64,000 nt of DNA. It comes from an uncultured Sphingopyxis sp. (lineage in GTDB: Bacteria; Pseudomonadota; Alphaproteobacteria; Sphingomonadales; Sphingomonadaceae). Where the stretch lies: assembly GCF_900078365.1 (NCBI RefSeq), contig NZ_LT598653.1, forward strand, positions 1,674,001 to 1,738,000, given 5' to 3'. The notes under the pieces are model-generated. The model had not been told where the DNA came from. It saw only the letters and a program-made list of their open reading frames with translations, and did no database searches. This document shows positions 53,720-61,128 of this stretch, piece after piece (within the stretch, counting starts at the first letter, position 1; every line of letters begins with the position of its first letter). Position numbers and translations under genes: made by a program.

Positions 53720-54352
53720 TCAATCCAAGTTCGATGTCATCAGCCGAATAAATCCTGCTGCTTCAGCGCTGCGCCGATTATGATATCGCATGACGAGACG
53801 TCGTAATATTGCGCCCGAAAAGTCGTCGTACGATGCCGTTTTGAGATCTTCCAGCTCGGAATCGACGGCTTGAAAGAACCGATGATCGCAACGGCGAAAC
53901 TGGTACAGGCGATCATTAAGCGCCGAGATGTCTGCGATCACTGCGCCATTACCTGATCGGCTACCCAGTTTCAGGAATATATTCGAGACTTGGTCCGGAT
54001 ACGCCCCATCCACGGAAATTGCGGACAAATTTTGCGAAGAAGAAGTGATCGCGGCGAGAAGAAGAATGAGATTGAGTTTAAAAAGATCACGCAATTCAGT
54101 TTCATTCATTCGCGGCACATGAAACCCTTGACCAGGGGCGAATGAGACCATTCGCTCGCCGACCAGCCGGTGAAGACTGTCCCGGACCGGCGTGATGCTG
54201 GTTGATAGCATATCGGCGATTTTGCCCGCTTCTAAGCGCGAGCCCCACGGCCATGAGCCATCCATAAGACGCCGCTTGATTGCGTGGTAACAGGGTTCGA
54301 GAACGCGCGCCGGGCACATGGGATCAGCGTAATTTGGCTTGTGCCAAGCCAC
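53720..54352 (-). CDS. GntR-family (FadR-like) regulator
   Basis: 210 residues. The N-terminal winged helix (LEPCYHAIKRRLMDGSWPWG, SRLEAGKIADMLSTSITPVR, DSLHRLVGERMVSFAPGQGF) is a clear GntR DNA-binding domain, followed by a helical C-terminal domain starting MNETELRDLFKLNLIL. It lies between the lasso receptor operon and the second LuxR/4-TM cassette, on the same strand as both, so it could belong to either. Its position next to MarR- and wHTH-type genes in the two cassettes is similar. Confidence 0.85.
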   Translation of the reverse strand: MAWHKPNYADPMCPARVLEPCYHAIKRRLMDGSWPWGSRLEAGKIADMLSTSITPVRDSLHRLVGERMVSFAPGQGFHVPRMNETELRDLFKLNLILLLAAITSSSQNLSAISVDGAYPDQVSNIFLKLGSRSGNGAVIADISALNDRLYQFRRCDHRFFQAVDSELEDLKTASYDDFSGAILRRLVMRYHNRRSAEAAGFIRLMTSNLD

Positions 54353-54469
54353 GGGGCATCACTCCGTAAACTCGGCGCTCTTCATCGACGGCGCCATTGT
54401 ATCCGGCTCCCTCGTCGCGCTGATGGAGCAGTCGACTGAGACATTCATCAATCTCGAGACAAATATCTG

Positions 54470-54943
54470 TTACTCGTGCCGTCCCGCCTCGGAGAACCGC
54501 CGGGATGAATATCGCCAAGCTGGATCTCTGCCATTCTCGCGCAACCGACGCTGATGCCGCCAGGTTGCGAAGATCAGCAAAGGCGGCACCAACCATGACC
54601 ATGCGACCTGCATGATCATATAAGCGGCCGGGTGCATCGCCAAATCGGTAGCCCGGCTGGCATGCGCCATCATTGGCAGGATATGGAGCGCCGCCGCTAT
54701 CATCGGCCAGAAGCGATATGCCACCAACGCGAGGGTCAATGTGGACGCAACACCGAACCCGTCGATAACGAGATGGCCCACGTCTAATGAAGCATAGCCG
54801 AGCGGCATAAAGTGATGGAGGAGGGGATCGGATATGACCATCCCGGTCGCAATCCCCGCCATCACTCTTTCGGGACCGCCGCCACGCAACACGGCGTAAC
54901 CGAGAGCCACCGACAGAAGCAGAAAGAATGTCACGACGCGCAT
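54470..54943 (-). CDS. 4-TM membrane protein, copy B of the repeated cassette
   Basis: 157 residues with hydrophobic helices VVTFFLLLSVALGYAVLRG, VMAGIATGMVISDPLLHHF, LVIDGFGVASTLTLALVAYR, FWPMIAAALHILPMMAHA and MIMQVAWSWLVPPLLIFATW, then a basic tail. By eye it aligns with 20908-21375 through 'LALVxxRxW', a His in the next helix, and 'QxxWS...H(Q/M)xxR'. Unknown function. It is 40 bases downstream of the small helical gene in the same operon. Start at the ATG at 54943; the ribosome site is weak. Confidence 0.75.
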   Translation of the reverse strand: MRVVTFFLLLSVALGYAVLRGGGPERVMAGIATGMVISDPLLHHFMPLGYASLDVGHLVIDGFGVASTLTLALVAYRFWPMIAAALHILPMMAHASRATDLAMHPAAYMIMQVAWSWLVPPLLIFATWRHQRRLRENGRDPAWRYSSRRFSEAGRHE

Positions 54944-54983
54944 TCCAATCCATATTCATGGCAGTGGCTCCCGGTCAAATTTG

Positions 54984-55316
54984 TCAGGCGACAGCGTGGA
55001 GCGGAAGAACCGCCGATTTTCGTTCGGGGCAATCCTGGTGAATGTCATAGCCTGCGGTCTCTCGACCGATCGTAACAAGTTCGCCGTGAACGCGAAGCAC
55101 ATCGCCGCTGATGCCAACGAGCGACATTTGGGCCTTGGTGAGGCGTTGAATCATTGCATGGCCTTTTGCAGCCGGCACGCCGGCAGTATCACGGCGAGCC
55201 GTCACGACGCTGGTAGTCAGCGACAACAGGGCAATCATTGCGTCGTCGATGACAGCTTCTGCGGCCGGAACGTCGAGTTGCAGGCGGGCCACAATCGGGG
55301 CGACTTCGATAGACAT
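54984..55316 (-). CDS. small helical protein matching the C-terminal domain of the copy-A LuxR protein
   Basis: 110 residues beginning MSIEVAPIVARLQLDVPAAE after a good GGAG site. A helical region follows (AEAVIDDAMIALLSLTTSVV, TKAQMSLVGISGDVLRVHGE). It corresponds to the last 120 residues of the protein at 21424-22410 ('AEAxxDxA...' at the start, 'HxEMxxI' near the end), but here it is a separate gene. No family recognised. Confidence 0.7.
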   Translation of the reverse strand: MSIEVAPIVARLQLDVPAAEAVIDDAMIALLSLTTSVVTARRDTAGVPAAKGHAMIQRLTKAQMSLVGISGDVLRVHGELVTIGRETAGYDIHQDCPERKSAVLPLHAVA

Positions 55317-55375
55317 AGCTTCTCCTTTTTCGGAAACGGTGCTCGCTCCGATCTTTGGTTGCGACGATGTAGGGA

Positions 55376-55894
55376 TCAGCCGGAGATTAACTGCGTGAGT
55401 GCTTGTGCAATTCCCAGCCCGGTGAGGACGAAAACGGCCAAGCTTACGGCTATAATCGCGGTAATATATACTACGTTCGATGGGCTGTGGTCACGCCTCC
55501 ATAGATCCCTGAACGGCGAGAGCTGCCTGGGCAGCTTGCCCACTATGGTCATGCGATCGCTCGTCGCGGTGACCACGGGTTTGTCCCCGTTCGGACGGTC
55601 GATTGGCAGCGCAGGCGATGCCCGGGCAAGGCCCACCGGATCATATATCATCCGGTCATATATGGGCTTCAACCGGGAATAGATTATCGCCGCCTCGTCC
55701 CGATTGGAGGCGCCCAGTATATCGCGGGCAGACTTGATGCGTTGATCGACCGTGACCTTCGCAATGTTGAGCTCGCGTGCGATTTGCTTCGATGTCTTGC
55801 GCTCTACCAGGAGGTCGAGGCAAGCGCGTTGCTTGTCTGTCAGCCGAGCCCAGCGCTCAGCTTCCCCCGCCGTTTGCGATTCCAGTTCGTTCAT
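55376..55894 (-). CDS. LuxR-type HTH protein with C-terminal membrane segment, copy B
   Basis: 172 residues. The HTH at the N-terminus (LTDKQRACLDLLVERKTSKQ, IARELNIAKVTVDQRIKSAR, DILGASNRDEAAIIYSRLKP) closely follows the copy-A HTH, sharing 'RACLxL', 'K(S/T)SKQI(G/A)REL' and 'LGASNRxEAAxIY'. A polar linker ends in one membrane helix (YITAIIAVSLAVFVLTGLGI). No receiver or sensory domain. Head of the copy-B operon. Confidence 0.85.
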   Translation of the reverse strand: MNELESQTAGEAERWARLTDKQRACLDLLVERKTSKQIARELNIAKVTVDQRIKSARDILGASNRDEAAIIYSRLKPIYDRMIYDPVGLARASPALPIDRPNGDKPVVTATSDRMTIVGKLPRQLSPFRDLWRRDHSPSNVVYITAIIAVSLAVFVLTGLGIAQALTQLISG

Positions 55895-56326
55895 AGCGCC
55901 GCTGCAACTGCGCCCCTCCGATCAAATTTTGTCCATGAAATGAACTATTTCATGCCGACGGCGTGGAGGTCGAGTCGATATTGCAGTTTTGTCGCCGATA
56001 CAGCCAGAATGGTGGTTTTTGGCGCGGGATATCGAGTTCGCAACCATCTCGCCATACCGGCCCGGCTGGCGCTGGGCGTATCCCCCCGAGTGTGCGGCCG
56101 GAAGGAAAGAAGTGAAGAGGGAAGAGGAAGAGGGAAGAGGAAAGAGGAAGAGGGAAGGGGAGGAGAACAGAGATCTCCCGGTAGCAGATTTGCAAATGTG
56201 AAAGAGGGAAGGAGCGAGCGGACACTGTCCGCCGACGCCTTCGCGGATGTCGGCCGCTTCATTGATGCCGGTCACGATCATCAACCCGTAATGGGCCTCT
56301 GCTGGCAACTGCCGGAACACGCAGAC
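55895..56326. other. 432-base divergent region with a polypurine tract
   Basis: Lies between the LuxR-type gene (minus strand) and the sigma-like gene (plus strand). Frames are open through it because of the low-complexity tract, but none looks like protein. It holds the 54-base all-purine run at 56114-56167. Confidence 0.45.
56114..56167 (+). repeat. 54-base polypurine (GA) tract
   Basis: Uninterrupted A/G on the plus strand made of variants of GAAGAGG, GGGAAGAGG and AGGAAGA. Such mirror-like purine runs can form triplex DNA and are prone to slippage. Bounded by T at 56113 and C at 56168. Confidence 0.9.
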
Positions 56327-56575
56327 ATGGTCAAAATGGCTTCAAGAAACCGTCGCCGCCTTCGCAAATTGGAACAGGCAATGCTGCTAATGGCGCCGCG
56401 GGACCAGGCGATATTTCGCGGGCATTTCATCGATAATGCACCCTTTACTGAACTTGCTGACTGGCATGGCATCAGCATTGCCGAAGTCGAAGCGGCGCTT
56501 TGTCGGGGGCTCGAAATTCTGGCCGATGTCCTGGAGCCGAATCCGCGGCGCTGGTGGCGGTTTTGGCGCCGCTAG
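56327..56575 (+). CDS. small sigma-70 region 4-like protein (82 aa)
   Basis: RRLRKLEQAMLLMAPRDQAI, FRGHFIDNAPFTELADWHGI and SIAEVEAALCRGLEILADVL form the two helices and HTH of sigma region 4; there is no region 2. The end is Arg/Trp-rich (PRRWWRFWRR). The ATG at 56327 is chosen; an in-frame ATG at 56291 would add 12 residues. It stands next to the LuxR-type cassette and could be part of its circuit. Confidence 0.65.
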   Translation: MVKMASRNRRRLRKLEQAMLLMAPRDQAIFRGHFIDNAPFTELADWHGISIAEVEAALCRGLEILADVLEPNPRRWWRFWRR

Positions 56576-56627
56576 GCGTGTTTGACGCTTGCCAAGTAAG
56601 GGCCAGCCCGACAGGGTGAATCGGATC

Positions 56628-57551
56628 ATGCGTACCGACCTGGATCATCTCCCCGCGAGCAAGCAGCGTGAATTAGAGCGCGTTGTCCAGATCATTTTCG
56701 AGGAATTCGAGGATGCGCTGGCACTCGCCCAGAAGCAGTGGAAGAAGAAGGGGCGGATCGAAAAGATCATCCTCTATGGCAGCTACGCCCGGGGCGGCTG
56801 GGTCGACGAACCGCATACGGCGAAGGGATATCTGTCCGACTTCGATTTGCTCATCATCGTCAATGACAAGCGCCTGACCGAACGCGTCGATTACTGGCTC
56901 AAGCTCGATGACCGGCTCATCCGCGAACTTGCCATTGACAAGAGCCTGCACACGCCGGTGAATTTCATCGTGCATACGCTGCAAGAGGTGAACGATGGCC
57001 TCGCGCACGGGCGCTATTTCTTCATGGACGTCGCGCGTGATGGCATCGCGCTCTACAGCTACGATGACAAGCAGCTCCATACTCCAAAACCGAAGACGCC
57101 CGAGCAGGCGCTGGCGATGGCGAAGGAATATTTCGACGAATGGTTTCCCAGTGCTGCAGCGCTATTGGAGGGGACTGAATTTTACCGCGAGAAGGGGAGG
57201 CTGAAGGAGGCAGCTTTTTCCCTCCATCAAGCGGCCGAACGGTTGTATCACTGCGTCCTCCTTGTCTGCACCTTCTACACCCCGCACGTCCATAATCTCG
57301 CCTTCCTGCGTACCCAGGCCGAGCGCATAGATATGCGCCTTGTCGATGCCTGGCCTCGAGAACGGCGTGAAGATCGGGCGTTGTTTGAAAAGCTGAAAGA
57401 GGCCTACGTTAAGGCCCGATATTCCAAGCATTACCGTATCAACCACGAAGAATTGCTTCGGCTGAGCGGGAACGTCGATGCATTAGGGCAGGCCGTGCAT
57501 GCGGTTTGCCTGGACCGAATTTCGGAGCTGGAGGCGAGAGCGTCTGTCTAG
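56628..57551 (+). CDS. nucleotidyltransferase-HEPN fusion protein
   Basis: About 307 residues. An N-terminal nucleotidyltransferase domain (IEKIILYGSYARGGWVDEPH, with GSYARG about residue 51 and DFDLLIIV after it) is fused to a C-terminal HEPN domain (AAFSLHQAAERLYHCVLLVC, TFYTPHVHNLAFLRTQAERI). The two halves correspond to MntA and HepT-type toxin-antitoxin partners, where the enzyme AMPylates the HEPN RNase, but here they are in one chain. A TTG at 56589 in frame is a less likely start. Confidence 0.8.
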   Translation: MRTDLDHLPASKQRELERVVQIIFEEFEDALALAQKQWKKKGRIEKIILYGSYARGGWVDEPHTAKGYLSDFDLLIIVNDKRLTERVDYWLKLDDRLIRELAIDKSLHTPVNFIVHTLQEVNDGLAHGRYFFMDVARDGIALYSYDDKQLHTPKPKTPEQALAMAKEYFDEWFPSAAALLEGTEFYREKGRLKEAAFSLHQAAERLYHCVLLVCTFYTPHVHNLAFLRTQAERIDMRLVDAWPRERREDRALFEKLKEAYVKARYSKHYRINHEELLRLSGNVDALGQAVHAVCLDRISELEARASV

Positions 57552-57969
57552 AGTGGCATGTTGCATGCTCCCCCTTGCGAGTTGGATGGCTGCCTCTCGA
57601 TGGAACAGCGTCCCTATCAGGCATTTGCCGCACCGCTAAGACGGCGCGCACCACATCGGACCGTCGCCGTCCCAGGCCGCGGTCGGTGTGCAGTCGAACG
57701 ACTCGCCCGACGGAGCGATCGACGCGAGGAATTGAGCTACGGATATCATGCCGCGTCTATTCCAAGCCTGCTCGGATAAGGCAATCGCGGCGCGCCGCCG
57801 TGACTAATCGTCGACCTAGGTCTCTCGGACAATAAGGCGGCGCGATCACACTCCGAAGTCCAAACGGAAGAGAAGGCGCAGGTTGGCCCTGCGAGAAGGA
57901 TGAAAAACATCTGACGCTGGGGCTGCCGAGAGCCCCGGCACCCGGGCTCGTGCAACACGAGCAAGTCCA
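57552..57969. other. 418 bases with no assignable gene
   Basis: Open frames of up to 73 codons occur on the plus strand (57558-57779), but composition is not protein-like. Nothing else recognised. It separates the NT-HEPN gene from the unknown gene cluster. Confidence 0.3.
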
Positions 57970-58566
57970 ATGACGAACTTCTATCCACCGAACGGCGCAA
58001 TCGATCTGATGATCGAGCCGCGCCCGGCCATGCTGGGGCGCGTGATCAAGGGCAGCGTCACGCTACCCACTGCAACGCGCACCGACCTCAAGCTCATGCG
58101 CTACGTGGCGTCGCTGATGCACAGCCGCGCGACCCGCGACGTGCTGAACATGGCCGGGTTCCTGGCCGACAGCCTGTTCATCGCGACGCCAGGCGTCATC
58201 GTGCGCGCGACCGCCTGTGCCGCTCCGCTGTTCCTCGCCGAGATGGAGGCCGAAGCGATCGCAACCCGTCATCCTGTCGTGTTGCTGCGGCATTCGCGCG
58301 GCCATTCGGAAACAGATGTCACGATCGACCTCGTTCTACCCAGCGACGGCGATTTGAAATGGCTCGAGGATTATCGGCTGTTCCGCGGCCTCTCGGGCGA
58401 CAGCTGGCTGGTGCCCTCCGGTGACGGTCCCTCGGTCCGATTGTTGCCCCACGGCCTGTTCCTGACCGAGCATTCGCCATACGCCGACGACTGGGACCAG
58501 ACCGCCGGCATCGAGCGCGCGAGCGCGCATCTCGACGCGCACCTTCGCGGAGGGTGGTCATGGTGA
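57970..58566 (+). CDS. hypothetical protein (198 aa) of the accessory cluster
   Basis: Not recognised. Soluble, mixed alpha/beta (LPTATRTDLKLMRYVASLMH, ATACAAPLFLAEMEAEAIAT, VTIDLVLPSDGDLKWLEDYR). GC-rich codon use. It overlaps the next gene by 7 bases, so these are co-translated. Confidence 0.65.
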   Translation: MTNFYPPNGAIDLMIEPRPAMLGRVIKGSVTLPTATRTDLKLMRYVASLMHSRATRDVLNMAGFLADSLFIATPGVIVRATACAAPLFLAEMEAEAIATRHPVVLLRHSRGHSETDVTIDLVLPSDGDLKWLEDYRLFRGLSGDSWLVPSGDGPSVRLLPHGLFLTEHSPYADDWDQTAGIERASAHLDAHLRGGWSW

Positions 58567-59174
58567 TGAAAAAACGACCTGCGATCGACGGCCTCGATTT
58601 TGTCCCGGTCGAAGGCGGCAGCGACCCCGACCTCGTTTTCGGGGTCGTCCGACGCCAGATCGGTACCGGACCGATCCAGAGCGCTCCGGGTTCGGTGCTC
58701 CGGCGTCTGTCGCCGGGACGCAAGGCCGACGTCACGGCGCCATGGGAACCCACATGCTACCGCTGGGACGTCCTGCTTCCATCGATGGCGCATGACGATT
58801 GCCTCGATCCGAAGCGCTTGTGCGAGCAATATGAAGAACAGGCCTTCGAAGGGCAGAAGGATCTGCTCGTCATGATGACGATCCGTTTTCCTGACGCCGA
58901 CCGGATCCACGTCATCTGGGAAGATGTGCGCGCTTTTGCTCGCGAACGGCTTTGCCGCGAGCGTAATCTCGCCGTCATCGCCGCCTTCCACCTGCCGGTC
59001 CAGATCGGCTCGACCAATCCGCCGCATGTGCACCTGATGGCCTTGGCGCGCGAGCTCAAAGCCTACGGCTTTGCCGACTTTGTGCGACCGTTTGCGGCGG
59101 ATGCAGGCAAGGCGATGTTCGCTGCGGAGTGGGCCGAGTGGCAGGCACATCAAGGACGCAGCCCCGGCGCCTGA
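58560..59174 (+). CDS. MobA/MobL-like (HUH relaxase-related) protein
   Basis: About 204 residues. The second half reads RNLAVIAAFHLPVQIGSTNP, PHVHLMALARELKAYGFADF, VRPFAADAGKAMFAAEWAEW. The 'NPPHVHLM' HxH strand preceded by 'HxP' is the metal-binding motif 3 region of MobA/MobL relaxases. The N-terminal Tyr motif of a relaxase is not evident, so it may be a domain relative rather than an active nicking enzyme. The ATG at 58560 has GGAGGG upstream. Confidence 0.55.
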   Translation: MVMKKRPAIDGLDFVPVEGGSDPDLVFGVVRRQIGTGPIQSAPGSVLRRLSPGRKADVTAPWEPTCYRWDVLLPSMAHDDCLDPKRLCEQYEEQAFEGQKDLLVMMTIRFPDADRIHVIWEDVRAFARERLCRERNLAVIAAFHLPVQIGSTNPPHVHLMALARELKAYGFADFVRPFAADAGKAMFAAEWAEWQAHQGRSPGA

Positions 59175-59306
59175 CGCGCCGACGGCCTGCCGCTGCGCCA
59201 CGACCGCCCCCAGAACAAACCCGAAAGAAGACTGCTCAGCTGTGGCTGGAGCGAATGAAGGAAAGCAGCCGCTGTCCAGCCAGCGCTGCCAAGGAATGGA
59301 TTATAT

Positions 59307-59774
59307 ATGCCCAAATACCCCAACGCGATCGACCGAGCCGAAGAAATGGAAACGCTGAGGTCGGCGCTCGCGATCGTCCGGACCGCCGGGATCGAACTCG
59401 ACGAGAAGCCGCCGATATTGCCCGCGAAATGCGCGCACTATCTGATCGCGGCCGATGCCGATCTGCTGATCGTGCCGGCCAAGTCCTCGGCCGTCGGCGA
59501 TCATCATGCCGTCGAAGACATCATGGGCCTGTCACGCTGCGACGCGCTCATGGTCTATGTCGCGCGGCCGGGGACTGGAGCGAACCGGGTTGTCGTCGAC
59601 ATTGGGATCCACGGCCTCGTGCCCGTCTGGCACCGCGAATACCGCCTCTGCCTGATCGATCACGTGCTCCATTTCGTACCCGATCAGGATGCAAGCAAAC
59701 CCGCGTTCAAGCTGACCAGGCTCGGGTTGAAGCAGGCGGTCGATTTCGACGCGCTGAACCCTGAGTGGATCTGA
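59307..59774 (+). CDS. hypothetical protein (155 aa) of the accessory cluster
   Basis: Not recognised. Starts MPKYPNAIDRAEEMETLRSA after AAGGAATGG. Mostly beta with segments ADADLLIVPAKSSAVGDHHA, CDALMVYVARPGTGANRVVV and YRLCLIDHVLHFVPDQDA. Same strand and GC content as its neighbours. Confidence 0.65.
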   Translation: MPKYPNAIDRAEEMETLRSALAIVRTAGIELDEKPPILPAKCAHYLIAADADLLIVPAKSSAVGDHHAVEDIMGLSRCDALMVYVARPGTGANRVVVDIGIHGLVPVWHREYRLCLIDHVLHFVPDQDASKPAFKLTRLGLKQAVDFDALNPEWI

Positions 59775-59815
59775 CCCCCGAAGAATGGCGTCGCTATAGA
59801 TATGAAAAGGAAGAA

Positions 59816-60124
59816 ATGATGCTGGTAGTGAATATCGAAGTCTGGCCCTGGGGCCGCGAGGAGCGGAAGTACAAGATCGGCGAGATCAGGGCCGGGAATA
59901 TCGCAGGCGGCCGCATCTCCACCTACAAGGTCCGCGTTCAACAAGACGGCTATGAGGCGGAAGGCGCGCCCGCAATCGATGAAGAATTCCTGCTTCGCGA
60001 TCACGATCGCAGCGCTGGTGCGCTGGCGCTCATCCCTGACGCGCTGCTGATTGCCGTTCCGTTGCCTGAAGAAGGCGATGGCGCGTCCGATGCCGGGCCC
60101 GGGTCAATCTCGCCGGATGTGTGA
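59816..60124 (+). CDS. hypothetical protein (102 aa) of the accessory cluster
   Basis: Starts MMLVVNIEVWPWGREERKYK after AAAGGAAG; a GTG at 59765 would be 17 residues longer. Beta-rich with IGEIRAGNIAGGRISTYKVR and an acidic end. Proteins of this look accompany integrative elements in sphingomonads, but I cannot name the family. It ends 3 bases before the Xre-type gene. Confidence 0.6.
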   Translation: MMLVVNIEVWPWGREERKYKIGEIRAGNIAGGRISTYKVRVQQDGYEAEGAPAIDEEFLLRDHDRSAGALALIPDALLIAVPLPEEGDGASDAGPGSISPDV

Positions 60125-60127
60125 GAG

Positions 60128-60658
60128 ATGGATAAGCACCCCGGTTCCTCGAACTCCAGCTCCGCCGCCAAGGCTGCTATCGCACGGTTCGCGCCGGCGA
60201 ACCGGCGACGGCTGAGCGGGGCTAGTCTGCGCACCTTCCTTGTGATCGCCAATTTTTGGGGACTGACCGAGAAACAGCGCCGGTTGATCCTCGGCAATCC
60301 GGCTCGATCGACCTATCGGGGCTGGGTCAAGAAAGCTCGCGAGCACCGGGACATCACGCTGAGCGTCGATGTCTTGATGCGGATTTCGGCGACCTTCGGG
60401 ATTCATATAGGCCTGAGGACGCTCTTCGACGACGAGCAAGAAGGTGTCGCATGGCTTCGTCAGCCACATGATGCTCGGGTTTTCGGAGGAGCAGCGCCGA
60501 TCGATCTCATCACCGGCGGAACTCGAGAAATGCTGATGACCGTACGCCGCTTCATCGCTGCTGCTCGCGGCGGGCTTTACATGGCCCCGTCCTCGAACGA
60601 GCGCGATTGGCCACCCTATGACGATAGCGAGATCATATTCGTTGATACGGAAGAGTGA
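60128..60658 (+). CDS. Xre/MbcA/ParS-type antitoxin (DUF2384)
   Basis: 176 residues. An N-terminal helical dimer and HTH region (LRTFLVIANFWGLTEKQRRL, ILGNPARSTYRGWVKKAREH) leads to the toxin-binding domain (DARVFGGAAPIDLITGGTRE, MLMTVRRFIAAARGG), the hallmark of antitoxins that partner RES-domain toxins. No RES toxin is found on either side, so it is an orphan or its partner is elsewhere. Confidence 0.8.
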   Translation: MDKHPGSSNSSSAAKAAIARFAPANRRRLSGASLRTFLVIANFWGLTEKQRRLILGNPARSTYRGWVKKAREHRDITLSVDVLMRISATFGIHIGLRTLFDDEQEGVAWLRQPHDARVFGGAAPIDLITGGTREMLMTVRRFIAAARGGLYMAPSSNERDWPPYDDSEIIFVDTEE

Positions 60659-60697
60659 GAAACCCATCCGCAAATCCGACACGCGTCCCTTGGTGCG

Positions 60698-61027
60698 TCA
60701 TGCAGAATCGCGGCGAAGCTTTCGTGCCATTCGTTCGTGCCTGATCGCCGCTTCGCGAAGCCGGATAGCCAGAAATGGATCGTCGGTCGCGCTCCCTTTC
60801 AGGCGGGCGACATGAGCTAGCTGTTCATAATAGATGGCGTCGCGTTCAGGCTCCATATCCAGCCTGATATCTGTTTCGTGCTCATCAGGATGCAGGATCA
60901 CCGGCATTCTGTCGTGGATATCCCATAGCTCTTCCGTCGTATCGACCATGACGCCTGAATAGGCGCCGCCCCATTCGGCGGTCGGTTTCCAAGGGCCTGT
61001 CCATGCCGCGATCGGTTGATCGGACAC
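60698..61027 (-). CDS. truncated SRAP (YedK/HMCES)-like protein
   Basis: 109 residues from a GTG. IAAWTGPWKPTAEWGGAYSG, VMVDTTEELWDIHDRMPVIL and HPDEHET match the C-terminal half of SRAP proteins, including the conserved H-D-R-M-P motif. The catalytic Cys2 domain that crosslinks to abasic DNA is absent, so it cannot do the SRAP reaction. The rest (YYEQLAHVARLKGSATDDPF) is a different helical domain, so this may be a recombinant gene rather than simple decay. Confidence 0.6.
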   Translation of the reverse strand: MSDQPIAAWTGPWKPTAEWGGAYSGVMVDTTEELWDIHDRMPVILHPDEHETDIRLDMEPERDAIYYEQLAHVARLKGSATDDPFLAIRLREAAIRHERMARKLRRDSA

Positions 61028-61072
61028 CGAAATTCACGTGATGCATGTCCGATCCATCACTCACGGGGCCGT

Positions 61073-61104
61073 TCAGCCACTCAGCCACTCAGCCACTCAG
61101 CCAC
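61073..61104. repeat. four tandem copies of TCAGCCAC
   Basis: Perfect 8-base units at 61073, 61081, 61089 and 61097, in the gap between the SRAP-like gene and hslU. A short microsatellite prone to slippage. Confidence 0.95.
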
Positions 61105-61128
61105 GTGCGCGTGAGCGACGCCCGATCA

